Assembly: GCA_036267135.1 (NCBI GenBank)
Contig: DATAWQ010000088.1
Location: 14,355-78,354 of the forward strand
Source of the DNA: PALSA-505 sp036267135
Lineage (GTDB): Bacteria > Actinomycetota > Actinomycetes > Streptosporangiales > Streptosporangiaceae
DNA length: 64,000 nucleotides
Direction: 5' to 3'
The notes under the pieces are model-generated. The model had not been told where the DNA came from and made no database searches. It worked only from the letters and a program-made list of their open reading frames with translations. Each line of letters begins with the position of its first letter. Position 1 is the stretch's first letter. This document shows, piece by piece, positions 35,745 to 43,979 of the stretch. Made by a program: the position numbers and the translations under genes.

Positions 35745-35772
35745 GGCCGGGGCCACCGTGGTGGCCCCGGCC
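35745..35772 (-). terminator. Strong hairpin terminator after the secreted-protein gene
   Basis: A perfect 12-bp GC stem (GGCCGGGGCCAC with GTGGCCCCGGCC) closes a CGTG tetraloop about 30 bases past the stop at 35802. No T-run, as usual in Actinobacteria. Confidence 0.75.
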
Positions 35773-35801
35773 TGGTGCTGGTGCTGGTTCGGGTAGCTGG
35801 C

Positions 35802-36815
35802 TCAGCCGGCCACGTCTACCATCCAGTCGCTGTTGAGCTGGACGGTGTTGAACTTGATGTCCGGGCACTTGTACGCGGCCGGGTTGGGGTGGAGCTTCGG
35901 GTTCCACGACGAGTCGCTGGAACTGGCCGGGGTCCAGCTCCCGTCGTGCATGATCGAGATGTTGCTGCTCTCGATCTGGGTGCCAGCGTTCTCCAGGTCG
36001 CCGCACACGTAGGTGCTGCCGGTGGACGGGTTGGTGCTGGAGTAGAACTCGAACATGTCCCAGCCGAAGGTCAGCCCGCTCTTGTCGGTGCCCGCCTGGC
36101 TGTACAGCCGGTCCCAGTGCCCGGTCACGTAGTTGAACAGGTAAGCGGTCCAGGTGTTGTTCTTCGCGTTCGTCTGCACGTCCTCGGTGGTGTAGGCGGT
36201 GCGGCCGTTGGCGATCGTGGTGTAGTCCTTCATGAACGCCGCGTCGACCGGGACCACCGCCACCGGGCGGATGTGCTCGCACCAGTCCCAGGCCCAGATC
36301 TGGGGCGTGCGCGTGGTGTGCACGGTGACGACCTCGATGCAGGAGTTGTTGGCCGGCGTCATCGTGGGCGCGTAAAGGATGTCGGACGGGTCGGTCAGCC
36401 GCAGCGTCTGGGAGATGCTTTGCGTCGCCGTCACGCCGGGTCCCGAGTTGGTGTCGGGGAAGCTGCCCCACCAGTAGTGCAGCTTGTGAGCGGCGACGGG
36501 GTGGGTGACCCCCTGGGGCTCGGTCTTGGTCTTGGCCGCATGGACGTCGGCGACCATCTGCCGGTGCAACTTGAGGAAATGGCTGGCCGCGGCGCCGGCC
36601 GCGTGGGTCGCCGCGGCGCCGTACAGCGCTCCCGCGACCGTGCGGCCGCTCACCGTGGCACTGCTGAACGGTGCGGCGGACCGGGAAGCCGCCGCCGTGG
36701 GGCCGGAGGTTCCGGCGTAAGCGGGCACCGAGAGCGCAGCCGTCACCGCGGCGGCGGTGAGCACGCCGGCGACGAACAGCGGCCGCCGTCGGTGGGTAAG
36801 TCTGTCGAACCGCAT
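35802..36815 (-). CDS. Secreted protein of unknown function
   Basis: The 337-residue protein begins MRFDRLTHRRRPLFVAGVLTA followed by a hydrophobic segment and SVPAYA, a clear Sec signal peptide. The mature part is rich in Trp, Tyr, Ser, Thr and Asn, with HYWWGSFPDTNSGPG, NNSCIEVVTVHTTRTPQIWAWDWCEH and SDWMVDVAG, and it looks like an extracellular beta-rich domain. Four Cys could form disulphides. I do not recognise a catalytic motif or family. ATG 36815 has GGAAGGG seven bases upstream. A strong terminator follows. Confidence 0.75.
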   Translation of the reverse strand: MRFDRLTHRRRPLFVAGVLTAAAVTAALSVPAYAGTSGPTAAASRSAAPFSSATVSGRTVAGALYGAAATHAAGAAASHFLKLHRQMVADVHAAKTKTEPQGVTHPVAAHKLHYWWGSFPDTNSGPGVTATQSISQTLRLTDPSDILYAPTMTPANNSCIEVVTVHTTRTPQIWAWDWCEHIRPVAVVPVDAAFMKDYTTIANGRTAYTTEDVQTNAKNNTWTAYLFNYVTGHWDRLYSQAGTDKSGLTFGWDMFEFYSSTNPSTGSTYVCGDLENAGTQIESSNISIMHDGSWTPASSSDSSWNPKLHPNPAAYKCPDIKFNTVQLNSDWMVDVAG

Positions 36816-36946
36816 GCGGGTCCCTTCCGTGAATGACTGCCTGGCCTGGGGGCGTCGTTGCCGCCCGGCCATTGGCCGACCGTAACACCGCAAAGGGGAC
36901 AATGTCGTTACCCGTCAACCGGCGCGGCGAGTGCCCCCGGGCAGGC

Positions 36947-37825
36947 TTACCTGAGCAGCAGGTGACCGATCCGGCGGGTGGCGACGGCCAGGCCGGCCAG
37001 GCCCATCAGCGCCAGGTAGAGGGCGTGCAGCAGCATGCCGGGGCCGACGGCGCCCAGGGTCAGGCCGCGCAGCAGGGTCACACCCTGGTAGAGCGGGGTG
37101 CATTCCACCACGACCCGCAGCGCGGGCGGGTACACGGTCAGCGGGTAGAAGGAGGCGGAGAACAAGAACATGGGCAGCGTGGCCAGCATGACGAACTCGA
37201 AGTGCTGCCAGCTCCGCATGTAGGTGGTGCCCGCCATCCCGGTCGCGGCGAACGCGAACCCGATGAGCAGCGCGACCGGCACCGTGAGCACGGCCCACGG
37301 CGAGTGCACCAGGCCCATGGCCAGCATGACCACCATGAACGCGCAGGCGTACATGCCGCCGCGGATCAGCGCCCAGCTGATCTCCCCCAGCGCCACGTCG
37401 CCCGGGCGCATCGGCGTGGCCAGCGCGGCGTCGTACAGTTTGGCGTACTTGAGCCGGAAGAACACGTTGAAGGTGGAGTCGTAGATGGCGCCGTTCATCG
37501 ACGAACTGGCCAGCAGGGCCGGCGCCACGTACGCGGTGTAGAGCACCGGGCCCCGCGGACCGGTCACCTGGCCGACCAGGTGGCCCAGGCCGACGCCTAT
37601 CGACAGCAGGTAGAACAGCGGCTCGAGCAGGCCCGAGGCGAACATCAGCCAGGCGTGCCGGTACACCCGCGCGTGCCGCTCGACCAGGTGCGCGCTGCCG
37701 CGCGACCAGAGGGCGGGCACCGGCAGCATCCGCAGCGTCCCAGCCGCCTCGCGCACCGTGGGCGCGGTCACCGCGGGCGCCTGGCGATGAGGGTGGGCCC
37801 GAAGGCGGGAGCACGGCCAGCGCAT
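36947..37825 (-). CDS. ABC-2 type permease (second subunit)
   Basis: The 292-residue protein has about six membrane segments with ABC-2 permease features: GLLEPLFYLLSIGVGLG, LYTAYVAPALLASSSMNGAIYDSTFNVFFRLKYAKLYDAALATPMRP and FSASFYPLTVYP. The subunit resembles NodJ/DrrB-type exporters. Its ATG directly abuts the preceding gene's TAA. It forms an exporter with the other permease and the ATPase upstream. Possible cargo is the product of the neighbouring biosynthetic cluster, but that is inference. Confidence 0.88.
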   Translation of the reverse strand: MRWPCSRLRAHPHRQAPAVTAPTVREAAGTLRMLPVPALWSRGSAHLVERHARVYRHAWLMFASGLLEPLFYLLSIGVGLGHLVGQVTGPRGPVLYTAYVAPALLASSSMNGAIYDSTFNVFFRLKYAKLYDAALATPMRPGDVALGEISWALIRGGMYACAFMVVMLAMGLVHSPWAVLTVPVALLIGFAFAATGMAGTTYMRSWQHFEFVMLATLPMFLFSASFYPLTVYPPALRVVVECTPLYQGVTLLRGLTLGAVGPGMLLHALYLALMGLAGLAVATRRIGHLLLR

Positions 37826-38716
37826 TTAGGCATACAGCCGCCTCCGGTAGGTGTACTGCCCGACGGCGAGACCGGCCACGGCGAGCGCGGCCAGGTAGCC
37901 GACGTGGACGAACGCGTCGCCCATGGTCAGCGTGCCCAGGCCGATCCCGCGGCAGAGCGCCACCCCGTGCCACAGCGGCGTCGCGTAGGCCACCGGGCGC
38001 AGCCAGGCGGGGAGCTGGGTGACCGGGAAGAACGTGCCGGAGAACAGGAACAGCGGGATCAGCACGAACCGGTACACCACGGAGAAGTAGATGTCCTTGT
38101 TCTGGCTGATGGCCCACGCCTCGATCGGGGTGGCGAAGGCCAGCCCGGTCAGCATCGCGGCGGGGACGGCCAGCAGCTCACCCGGCGAGTGCACGGTGCC
38201 GAACGCCGCCATCACCGCGAAGAACAGCGTGCAGTTCATCAGCAGCCGCATGACGACGAAGATCTGGTGGCCGTTCATGATGTCGCCGGGGCGCAGCGGT
38301 GAGGCCGACGCCGCCTGGTAGGTGCGGTTCCACTTCACCGAGCCGAGAATCGGGTAGGTGCACTCGCCGATCCCCGTCTGCATGGCCTGCGCGGCGAGCA
38401 GCCCGGGGGCGAGGAAGGCCAGGTAGCTGACCCCACCCAGGTTCGCGGTGCCGTGCTTGTCCACCAGCGTGCCGAGGCCGAGCCCCATCGCGCCCAGGTA
38501 GAGGGTCGGGTTGAGCACGCTGGAGTAGATAGATCCGCGCCAGGTCCGGCGGTAGTCGGTCAGCCAGAACCTGAACTGGCGGAAGGCCAGCGCGATGGCT
38601 AGCCGGATCGACACTGGCCGGGTCAGTGCTGGCCGGGTCAGTGCTGGCCGGGGTGGGGCTGGCGGGAGTGGGGCTGGCTGGGGCGGGGCTGGCGGGGTGG
38701 CCGGTGGCGCGGCCAT
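37826..38716 (-). CDS. ABC-2 type permease (first subunit)
   Basis: The 296-residue protein has a Pro/Ala-rich N-terminal tail of ~38 residues containing the repeated PALTR unit, then about six membrane segments. Motifs include YSSVLNPTLYLGAMGLGLGTLVD, YLAFLAPGLLAAQAMQTGIGE and LFSGTFFPVTQLPAWLRP, typical of ABC-2 exporters. The ATG shares a base with the ATPase stop (TGATG), so it is translationally coupled. The tail is coded by 15-bp repeats and may be variable. Confidence 0.88.
   Translation of the reverse strand: MAAPPATPPAPPQPAPLPPAPPRPALTRPALTRPVSIRLAIALAFRQFRFWLTDYRRTWRGSIYSSVLNPTLYLGAMGLGLGTLVDKHGTANLGGVSYLAFLAPGLLAAQAMQTGIGECTYPILGSVKWNRTYQAASASPLRPGDIMNGHQIFVVMRLLMNCTLFFAVMAAFGTVHSPGELLAVPAAMLTGLAFATPIEAWAISQNKDIYFSVVYRFVLIPLFLFSGTFFPVTQLPAWLRPVAYATPLWHGVALCRGIGLGTLTMGDAFVHVGYLAALAVAGLAVGQYTYRRRLYA
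38615..38653. repeat. 15-bp in-frame repeat in the ABC permease N-terminus
   Basis: Unit TGGCCGGGTCAGTGC at 38615 and 38630 with a partial third copy from 38645; on the minus strand it encodes repeated PALTR. Confidence 0.85.
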
Positions 38717-39726
38717 CAGTCCTCCAGCCGACGGCCGGTGAGGTGGAGGAACACGTCCTCCAGCGTGCTCCGGCGCACTAGCGAGGTCAGTGGGTCCAGC
38801 CCCAGGTCGTGAGCGCCGGCCAAGGCTTGGTCACCGTTCTGGATGTACAGCAGTATCCGGTCGGCGAGCACCTCCATCCGCTCGGCGGGCAGCGCGGCCA
38901 GCTTCTCCGCCGCCTGCTCGTGCGTGGACGGATCGAATCGCAGCTCGAGCACTTCGGGGGTGGAGTAAGTCGCGATCAGTTCGCGCGGCGAGCCCTCGGC
39001 GGCGATCTTGCCGTGGTCCATGACCACCAGACGGTCGCAGAGCTGCTCGGCCTCGTCCATGTAGTGGGTGGTGAGGATCAGCGTCACGCCCTGCTGCTTG
39101 AGCCGGAACAGCCGGTCCCAGACCACGTGCCTGGCCTGCGGGTCGAGCCCGGTGGTCGGCTCGTCCAGCAGCAGGATGTCCGGCTCGTTGATCAGCGACC
39201 TGGCGATGGTCAGCCGTCGCCGCAGCCCGCCGGACAGCGGCTCGACCTGGTCCTTGGCCCGGTCGGCGAGCTGCACGAAGTCCAGCAGCCGCTCGGTGCG
39301 CTCCTTGATCACCTGCCGGGGCAGGCCGAAGTAGCGCCCGTAGATCAGCAGGTTCTCCCGCACGGTCAGCTCGACGTCAAGCGTGTCCTCCTGCGGCACC
39401 ACGCCCAGCTTGGCCCTGATGGCCGAGCCGTGGATGCGCGGATCGCGGCCGAGTATGGACAGCTCGCCGCCGGTCGGCGGTGAGACGCAGCCGAGCATGC
39501 GCATCGTCGAGGACTTGCCCGCTCCGTTCGGGCCGAGGAACCCGAACGCCTCCCCGCGGTGGAGTTCGAAGTCGATCCCGGCGACGGCGGTGAAGTCCCC
39601 GAAGCGCTTGGTCAGGCCGCGAGCGCGGACCATGATGTCTGACTCGGGCACGTCCGCGACGCTACCTCGTGGCTCTGACAATGCCGAACAGTTTTCACCT
39701 GCGGCCGGATCCTGGATCGGTGACAT
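38716..39726 (-). CDS. ABC transporter ATPase (DrrA/NodI-like)
   Basis: The 336-residue protein carries Walker A GPNGAGKSS, the Q-loop (VVPQEDTL), signature LSGGLRRRL, Walker B ILLLDEPTTGLDP and the H-loop TTHYMDEAE. A C-terminal ~80-residue extension follows, as in DrrA/NodI-type exporters. It energises the two ABC-2 permeases encoded downstream with overlapping genes. ATG 39726 has a purine-rich AGGGGAAGAG upstream. It is divergent from the MFS gene at 39878. Confidence 0.93.
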   Translation of the reverse strand: MSPIQDPAAGENCSALSEPRGSVADVPESDIMVRARGLTKRFGDFTAVAGIDFELHRGEAFGFLGPNGAGKSSTMRMLGCVSPPTGGELSILGRDPRIHGSAIRAKLGVVPQEDTLDVELTVRENLLIYGRYFGLPRQVIKERTERLLDFVQLADRAKDQVEPLSGGLRRRLTIARSLINEPDILLLDEPTTGLDPQARHVVWDRLFRLKQQGVTLILTTHYMDEAEQLCDRLVVMDHGKIAAEGSPRELIATYSTPEVLELRFDPSTHEQAAEKLAALPAERMEVLADRILLYIQNGDQALAGAHDLGLDPLTSLVRRSTLEDVFLHLTGRRLED

Positions 39727-39770
39727 AAGCACTCTTCCCCTGCGACGGGAGGTCACCTGCTACCGCGCAG

Positions 39771-39812
39771 ATGATATGAAGTGTTCGACGTTCTGTCGCG
39801 CTTTGTCCGGAG
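39771..39812 (+). promoter_or_regulatory. Conserved 5' element, copy A (upstream of MFS exporter)
   Basis: Begins ATGATATGAAGTG, then TTCGACGTT, and ends CTTTGTCCGGAG. It is nearly identical to the copy at 42853-42894. After it comes a short frame of 12 codons (ATG at 39818), which may be a leader or a relic. The MFS start is 65 bases further on. Confidence 0.7.
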
Positions 39813-39877
39813 TGGGAATGCGCTCCGGGCTAGCGAGAAGTGTCATGGGACCGTGACCGCGAGAGCAGGGAGCCTGG

Positions 39878-41227
39878 ATGCGGGTGCGCAGGGAGGCCGA
39901 CGCGCGCGAGAGGCAGCCAGACCGCTTAACCGCAGCCCAGTTGCTCTGGCGGCACCGTGAGTTCAACAAGCTCTGGGCGGGTCAGGGCATCTCCACGGTG
40001 GGCAGTCAGGTCACCCTGCTGGCGCTGCCGCTGACTGCCGTGCTCTACCTGCACGCCAGCACGATCCAGGTGGGCCTGCTGTCCGCCGCGGGGCTGATCC
40101 CCTACAGCGGTCCCAGCCTGCTGTTCGGCGTGCTGGCCGACCGGGTGCGCAGGCGCCCGCTGATGATCATGGCGGACATGGGCCGCACCGTCGTGATCGC
40201 CCTGATCCCGGTGCTGGCCTGGACGCACTCGCTGGGCATGCCGGTGATGTACGCGGTCGCGCTGATCCAGGGCTGCCTCACCGTCGTCTTCGACGTGGCG
40301 TATCGCTCCTACCTGCCCGGCCTGGTGGGCAAGGACGCCTTGCTGGCCGGCAACAGCCGGCTGCAGGGGACCGCCTCGCTGGCTCAGGTGATCGGGCCCG
40401 GCCTGAGCGGCACCCTGATGGAACTGCTGGGGGCGCCGTTCGCGCTGCTGGTGGACGCCGGTTCCTTCGTGGCCTCGTGGGCCTCGCTGCTGTGGATCCG
40501 CACCCCGGAGCCTCCGCCCGCGCGCAGGACGGTCGACGCGGAGCGCGGCATGCGCGCCGTGTTCACCGAGATAAAAGCCGGGCTGAGCTTCATTTACCGC
40601 AACCCCGTGCTGCGCGCGGTGACCGGCTCCTCCAGCATCTTCAACTTCTTCTCCCAGCTCCAGATCACGCTGTTCCTGGTCTACGCCCCCCGGGTCAAGC
40701 ACATCACGGCCGGCGGGATTGGGCTCATCTTCGTGGCGCTGGGGATCGGCGGGGTGGTGGGCTCGCTCCTGGTCCGGCGGTATATCACCCGCTTCGGCTA
40801 CGGGCCGATGCTGCTGATGGGGCTCACGCTCGGCGCCGTGACGGTGCTGTCCATCGCGCTGGTGCCCGGCCGGGGGACGACGGCCACCGCGATCTACATG
40901 GTGGTGTATTTCATCTGCGGGTACGGCCTGATCACCCTGAACATCGCGGGGTCGACGTTGCGCCAGATCGCCACTCCGGGGCCGTTGCAGGGCCGGGTGA
41001 ACGCGAGCTTCAGGTTCGGGGTCATGGCGCTGATGCCGTTCTCCGCCTTGCTGGCCGGGGTGCTGGGCGATCAGTTCGGCCTGCGGCCGGCCTTGTTCAT
41101 CTGCTCGGCGGGCATGCCACTGTCGGTCATCTGGATCTGCCTGTCGCCCACCAGGAAGGTGCGCGCGGCGGAGGATCTCATCACGCCTGAGCCGGAGCCT
41201 CAGGCCGCTGGACCAGCGCACCGCTGA
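39878..41227 (+). CDS. MFS exporter of the natural-product cluster
   Basis: The 449-residue membrane protein begins with a basic tail and LLWRHREFNKLWAGQGISTVGSQVTLLALPLTAVLYL. It carries GVLADRVRRRPLMIMADMGR, the MFS loop motif, and belongs to the MFS_3 group of drug and siderophore exporters. An AGGGAG site precedes ATG 39878. It shares a 5' element with the KASIII-like gene, linking it to the cluster; export of, or resistance to, the product is a sensible inference. Its 3' end overlaps the convergent ATP-grasp gene by 47 bases. Confidence 0.88.
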   Translation: MRVRREADARERQPDRLTAAQLLWRHREFNKLWAGQGISTVGSQVTLLALPLTAVLYLHASTIQVGLLSAAGLIPYSGPSLLFGVLADRVRRRPLMIMADMGRTVVIALIPVLAWTHSLGMPVMYAVALIQGCLTVVFDVAYRSYLPGLVGKDALLAGNSRLQGTASLAQVIGPGLSGTLMELLGAPFALLVDAGSFVASWASLLWIRTPEPPPARRTVDAERGMRAVFTEIKAGLSFIYRNPVLRAVTGSSSIFNFFSQLQITLFLVYAPRVKHITAGGIGLIFVALGIGGVVGSLLVRRYITRFGYGPMLLMGLTLGAVTVLSIALVPGRGTTATAIYMVVYFICGYGLITLNIAGSTLRQIATPGPLQGRVNASFRFGVMALMPFSALLAGVLGDQFGLRPALFICSAGMPLSVIWICLSPTRKVRAAEDLITPEPEPQAAGPAHR

Positions 41228-42617
41228 TCAGCAGGCCCGAGCCGGCCCTGGCTACTCCGTGCCCCTGCTGGGCCGGGAACGCGCGGGCCCACACCCCGCC
41301 GAAGCCGTCGGGGGAGGTGAAGAATCCCCAGGTGGTCTCCCAGCCGAAGGGCTTGCCGTCCTCGCCGGGGGCCAGTTCCGGTATCACCTCGATCCGGCGC
41401 TGCAGCACGTACGGGCCGCCCATGGCGTCTTTGAGCGCCTCCCGCCATACCCCTTCGGTGGTGTAGCTGTCCCAGCCCGGCAGCACTCCGATGCCGCCGT
41501 GCAGCAGGGCCGGCTTGAGCACGAGATCCTGGGGGTGGCTGAACGCGTACTGCGCCAGGTCCACGGTGCTGCCGTCTTCCAGCGTGACCGGCCCGGGCCG
41601 CAGCATCCTGGTCCACGGCAGCACCCGGTCGATCGCGGTTTGCTGGGCCGGGGTGAACAGGTGCCGGTTCGCGTGGTCGGAGACCATGGCCAGCACGGCC
41701 TTGCTGCTGTACAGGTCGGCGTCCATCGGGGTGAACATCGCCACCTGGCCGCGGGCAACGGCGTCGAGCAGCGGAAACACCACCTCAGGCCCGTCCGGCT
41801 CCAGCAGGTGCTCGAGCAGGAAGATCCGGAAGATGATGTCGACCGGCCGTCCGCGCAGCCAGACCCGGCCGTTCCGCACCTTGAGCTGGCCGATGTGGCA
41901 GGCATGCGCGTCCAGCCCGATGCCCCGCCAGTACCGGGAGACCTGGTGCAGGTAGGCGCCGATGGTGTGGTAGTGGGCCGGCGTGTCCACCAGGGCGATC
42001 ATCGGGTGGTCGGCGCGGTCGAGACCCGTCTCCTCGAAGGTCCGCCTGATCTGCTCCGGCATGGCGCTCACGTAGCCGAGCCGGTGGGCACGGGCGAACT
42101 CGCGCAGCGGCGGGTAGCGGAGCATGGACCGGGCGATCTCGCCGCATTCGCTGCCCCCGATCGTGCTGCCCACGTTGAACTCCATCAAGCGCAGGCCCTG
42201 GGGATCGGGGTACATGTCCGCCCGGGCCCAGTCGGTCAGCTGCTTGGGCTGCACCCGCATCAACGCGTCGGCCTGGACCTCGGCCAGCCCCGCGGCCCTG
42301 GCGAACGCGGCCAGGTCGCCGTCGTAGAGCTGGCCGGGCAGGCTGGCCATGGCCGCCTTGACGTGCTGGAGATCGCTGTTGACCTGGTCGGCCTCGGCCT
42401 CGCCGAGGAACAGCGGCCTGGGTATCCACCGCTTCTTGTAGGCCGCCCACAGCCTGCCCCTGGTGGGCATGACCGCCCGCAGGTCGTCCGCTGTCCCGCC
42501 GCGCCTGGCTACCTCGTCGAGATAGCTGGCGGTCAGCGCGGCCCGGTCGGCGGTGACCGGATCGCCTAACCCGGCATCGGTTCCGGTGCTCTGGCCAGAC
42601 AGCGAGCCGGGTGGCAT
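41181..42617 (-). CDS. Circularly permuted ATP-grasp-like ligase
   Basis: The 478-residue protein is not a standard family to me by name. It has features of circularly permuted ATP-grasp enzymes (glutathionylspermidine-synthase-like): GLRLMEFNVGSTIGGSECGE at ~142-160, LVLKPALLHGGIGVLPG as the glycine-rich nucleotide loop, PYVLQRRIEVIPEL and WETTWGFFTSPDG. It should form an amide bond by acyl-phosphate chemistry, perhaps between an amino acid and the acyl part of the cluster product. ATG 42617 has AAAGGGG six bases upstream. It is divergent from the KASIII-like gene. Confidence 0.7.
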   Translation of the reverse strand: MPPGSLSGQSTGTDAGLGDPVTADRAALTASYLDEVARRGGTADDLRAVMPTRGRLWAAYKKRWIPRPLFLGEAEADQVNSDLQHVKAAMASLPGQLYDGDLAAFARAAGLAEVQADALMRVQPKQLTDWARADMYPDPQGLRLMEFNVGSTIGGSECGEIARSMLRYPPLREFARAHRLGYVSAMPEQIRRTFEETGLDRADHPMIALVDTPAHYHTIGAYLHQVSRYWRGIGLDAHACHIGQLKVRNGRVWLRGRPVDIIFRIFLLEHLLEPDGPEVVFPLLDAVARGQVAMFTPMDADLYSSKAVLAMVSDHANRHLFTPAQQTAIDRVLPWTRMLRPGPVTLEDGSTVDLAQYAFSHPQDLVLKPALLHGGIGVLPGWDSYTTEGVWREALKDAMGGPYVLQRRIEVIPELAPGEDGKPFGWETTWGFFTSPDGFGGVWARAFPAQQGHGVARAGSGLLISGALVQRPEAPAQA

Positions 42618-42852
42618 GGCCGCCCCTTTCTCTCCCGGTAGGATTTCACCTATTCTGCGTCGAGATGATACTTTGCTCCGCTTCCGGCGGTGCTTCCGGT
42701 GGTGCTTCCGGTGATCGCTCGAGCAGGCAGCCGGTATAGCGCAGGTCAGGCCCGAACTGGGCCACCGCGATCCCCGCGTCCGCCCGGTACGTCCGGGGAT
42801 CACCCTGATCGGCCCCTTCTTCCCGGGGTAAGTCACATACTTTCCGCTGGAA

Positions 42853-42894
42853 ATGATATGAAGTGATCGACGTTTTTGTCCTGCTTGTCCGGAG
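42853..42894 (+). promoter_or_regulatory. Conserved 5' element, copy B (upstream of KASIII-like gene)
   Basis: Begins ATGATATGAAGTG, then ATCGACGTT, and ends CTTGTCCGGAG. It matches the element at 39771-39812 apart from a few substitutions and small indels, including the distance to a following ATGCG. The ending GGAG can serve as the ribosome site of ATG 42902. Confidence 0.7.
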
Positions 42895-42901
42895 CGGAGT
42901 T

Positions 42902-43936
42902 ATGCGTTTAGACGATCTGTTTGTGGCCGGGATAGGCAGCTGGCTGCCACCCGCGGTGGATGTGGCCGAGGCGGTCGCGGACGGGCGTTACGACCCGGCG
43001 GACCACGCGGCGGATGAGTATTTGTCGATCACGGTCGCCGGTGACGAGGCTCCGCCGGACATGGCGGTGCGGGCGGGACGGCAGGCGCTGGCCCGGTCCG
43101 GCATCCCGGCCGACGACGTCGCCGTGATGCTGCACGCCTCGCTCTGGTACCAGGGGGTGGACTTCTGGCCGGCCGCCTCCTACGTCCACCAGCACGTCCT
43201 GGGCGAGGGCAGGTACGCCCCGGCCATAGACATCCACCAGATGTCCAACGGATCCATGGCCGCCATCGAACTGGCCGCCTCCTATCTCGCGGCCGACCCC
43301 GCCCGGCGGGCGGCGCTGGTCACCACGGCCGACCGGCTGGCCCTGCCTGGATTCGACCGGTGGCGCAGCGACCTGCGCGGGCTTGTGTACGGAGACGGCG
43401 CTGGCGCGCTCGTGCTGGCCCGGGAGGGATTCGCCCGGCTGCGGTCCGTGGTCACGATCTCCGACAGCACGCTGGAGGGCATGTACCGCGGCGGGCAGCC
43501 CTTCGGGACCGTTTCCGGGCACGCGGGGCAGCCGGTGGACAACCGCGCCCGCCGCGCGGTCTTCGCCGCGGGCGCCGACAGTGGCGTACACGGCCGCCGC
43601 ATCCTCGCGGGCGTGACCGAAACCGTCGAACGGTCGCTGGCCGAGGCCGGGCTGAAGCTCGCGGACATCACCAGGGTCGTGTTCCCGAACCTGGGCGCCA
43701 CCGCGTTGCGCAAGGCCTACCTGGAACCGCTGGGGCTGGATCTGGCGGCCACGGCCTGGGAATGGGGCAGGCAGACCGGTCACGTCGGCGCCGCCGACCA
43801 GATCATCGGCCTGGGGAACGTGACCGACCACGGACGGATGGTCCCCGGTGACGTGGTGCTGCTGCTGGGCGTCGGCGCCGGCTTCAGCTGGACCGGTGCC
43901 GTGGTTGAGTTCGTCTCCGAGCCTCGTCCGGCCTGA
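42902..43936 (+). CDS. KASIII-like acyltransferase with Ser in place of the active Cys
   Basis: The 344-residue thiolase-fold protein aligns with FabH-type KASIII: DDLFVAGIGSWLPP, PDMAVRAGRQALARSGIPADDVAVMLHAS, YGDGAGALVLAREG and the C-terminal GDVVLLLGVGAGFSWTGAVVEF. At the nucleophile position it reads HQMSNGS, so Ser115 replaces Cys. The usual HQAN motif reads PNLG, and the Asn motif reads GHVGAAD with His294. Decarboxylative condensation is therefore unlikely. Ser-KASIII proteins such as DpsC transfer acyl starters. It probably moves an acyl group made by the following CoA ligases. It starts the plus-strand run of three genes. Confidence 0.82.
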   Translation: MRLDDLFVAGIGSWLPPAVDVAEAVADGRYDPADHAADEYLSITVAGDEAPPDMAVRAGRQALARSGIPADDVAVMLHASLWYQGVDFWPAASYVHQHVLGEGRYAPAIDIHQMSNGSMAAIELAASYLAADPARRAALVTTADRLALPGFDRWRSDLRGLVYGDGAGALVLAREGFARLRSVVTISDSTLEGMYRGGQPFGTVSGHAGQPVDNRARRAVFAAGADSGVHGRRILAGVTETVERSLAEAGLKLADITRVVFPNLGATALRKAYLEPLGLDLAATAWEWGRQTGHVGAADQIIGLGNVTDHGRMVPGDVVLLLGVGAGFSWTGAVVEFVSEPRPA

Positions 43937-43979
43937 CCGGCCGCGAAGGCATCTGTGTATCTGTGAGCCTGGAGGAAAC

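Larger units (their letters stand above)
35464..35801. other. Gap with direct repeats and a terminator
   Basis: No gene is supported in these 338 bases. They hold the 22-bp direct repeats (35637-35683) upstream of the DUF4407 gene and the strong hairpin (35745-35772) downstream of the secreted-protein gene. Confidence 0.65.
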
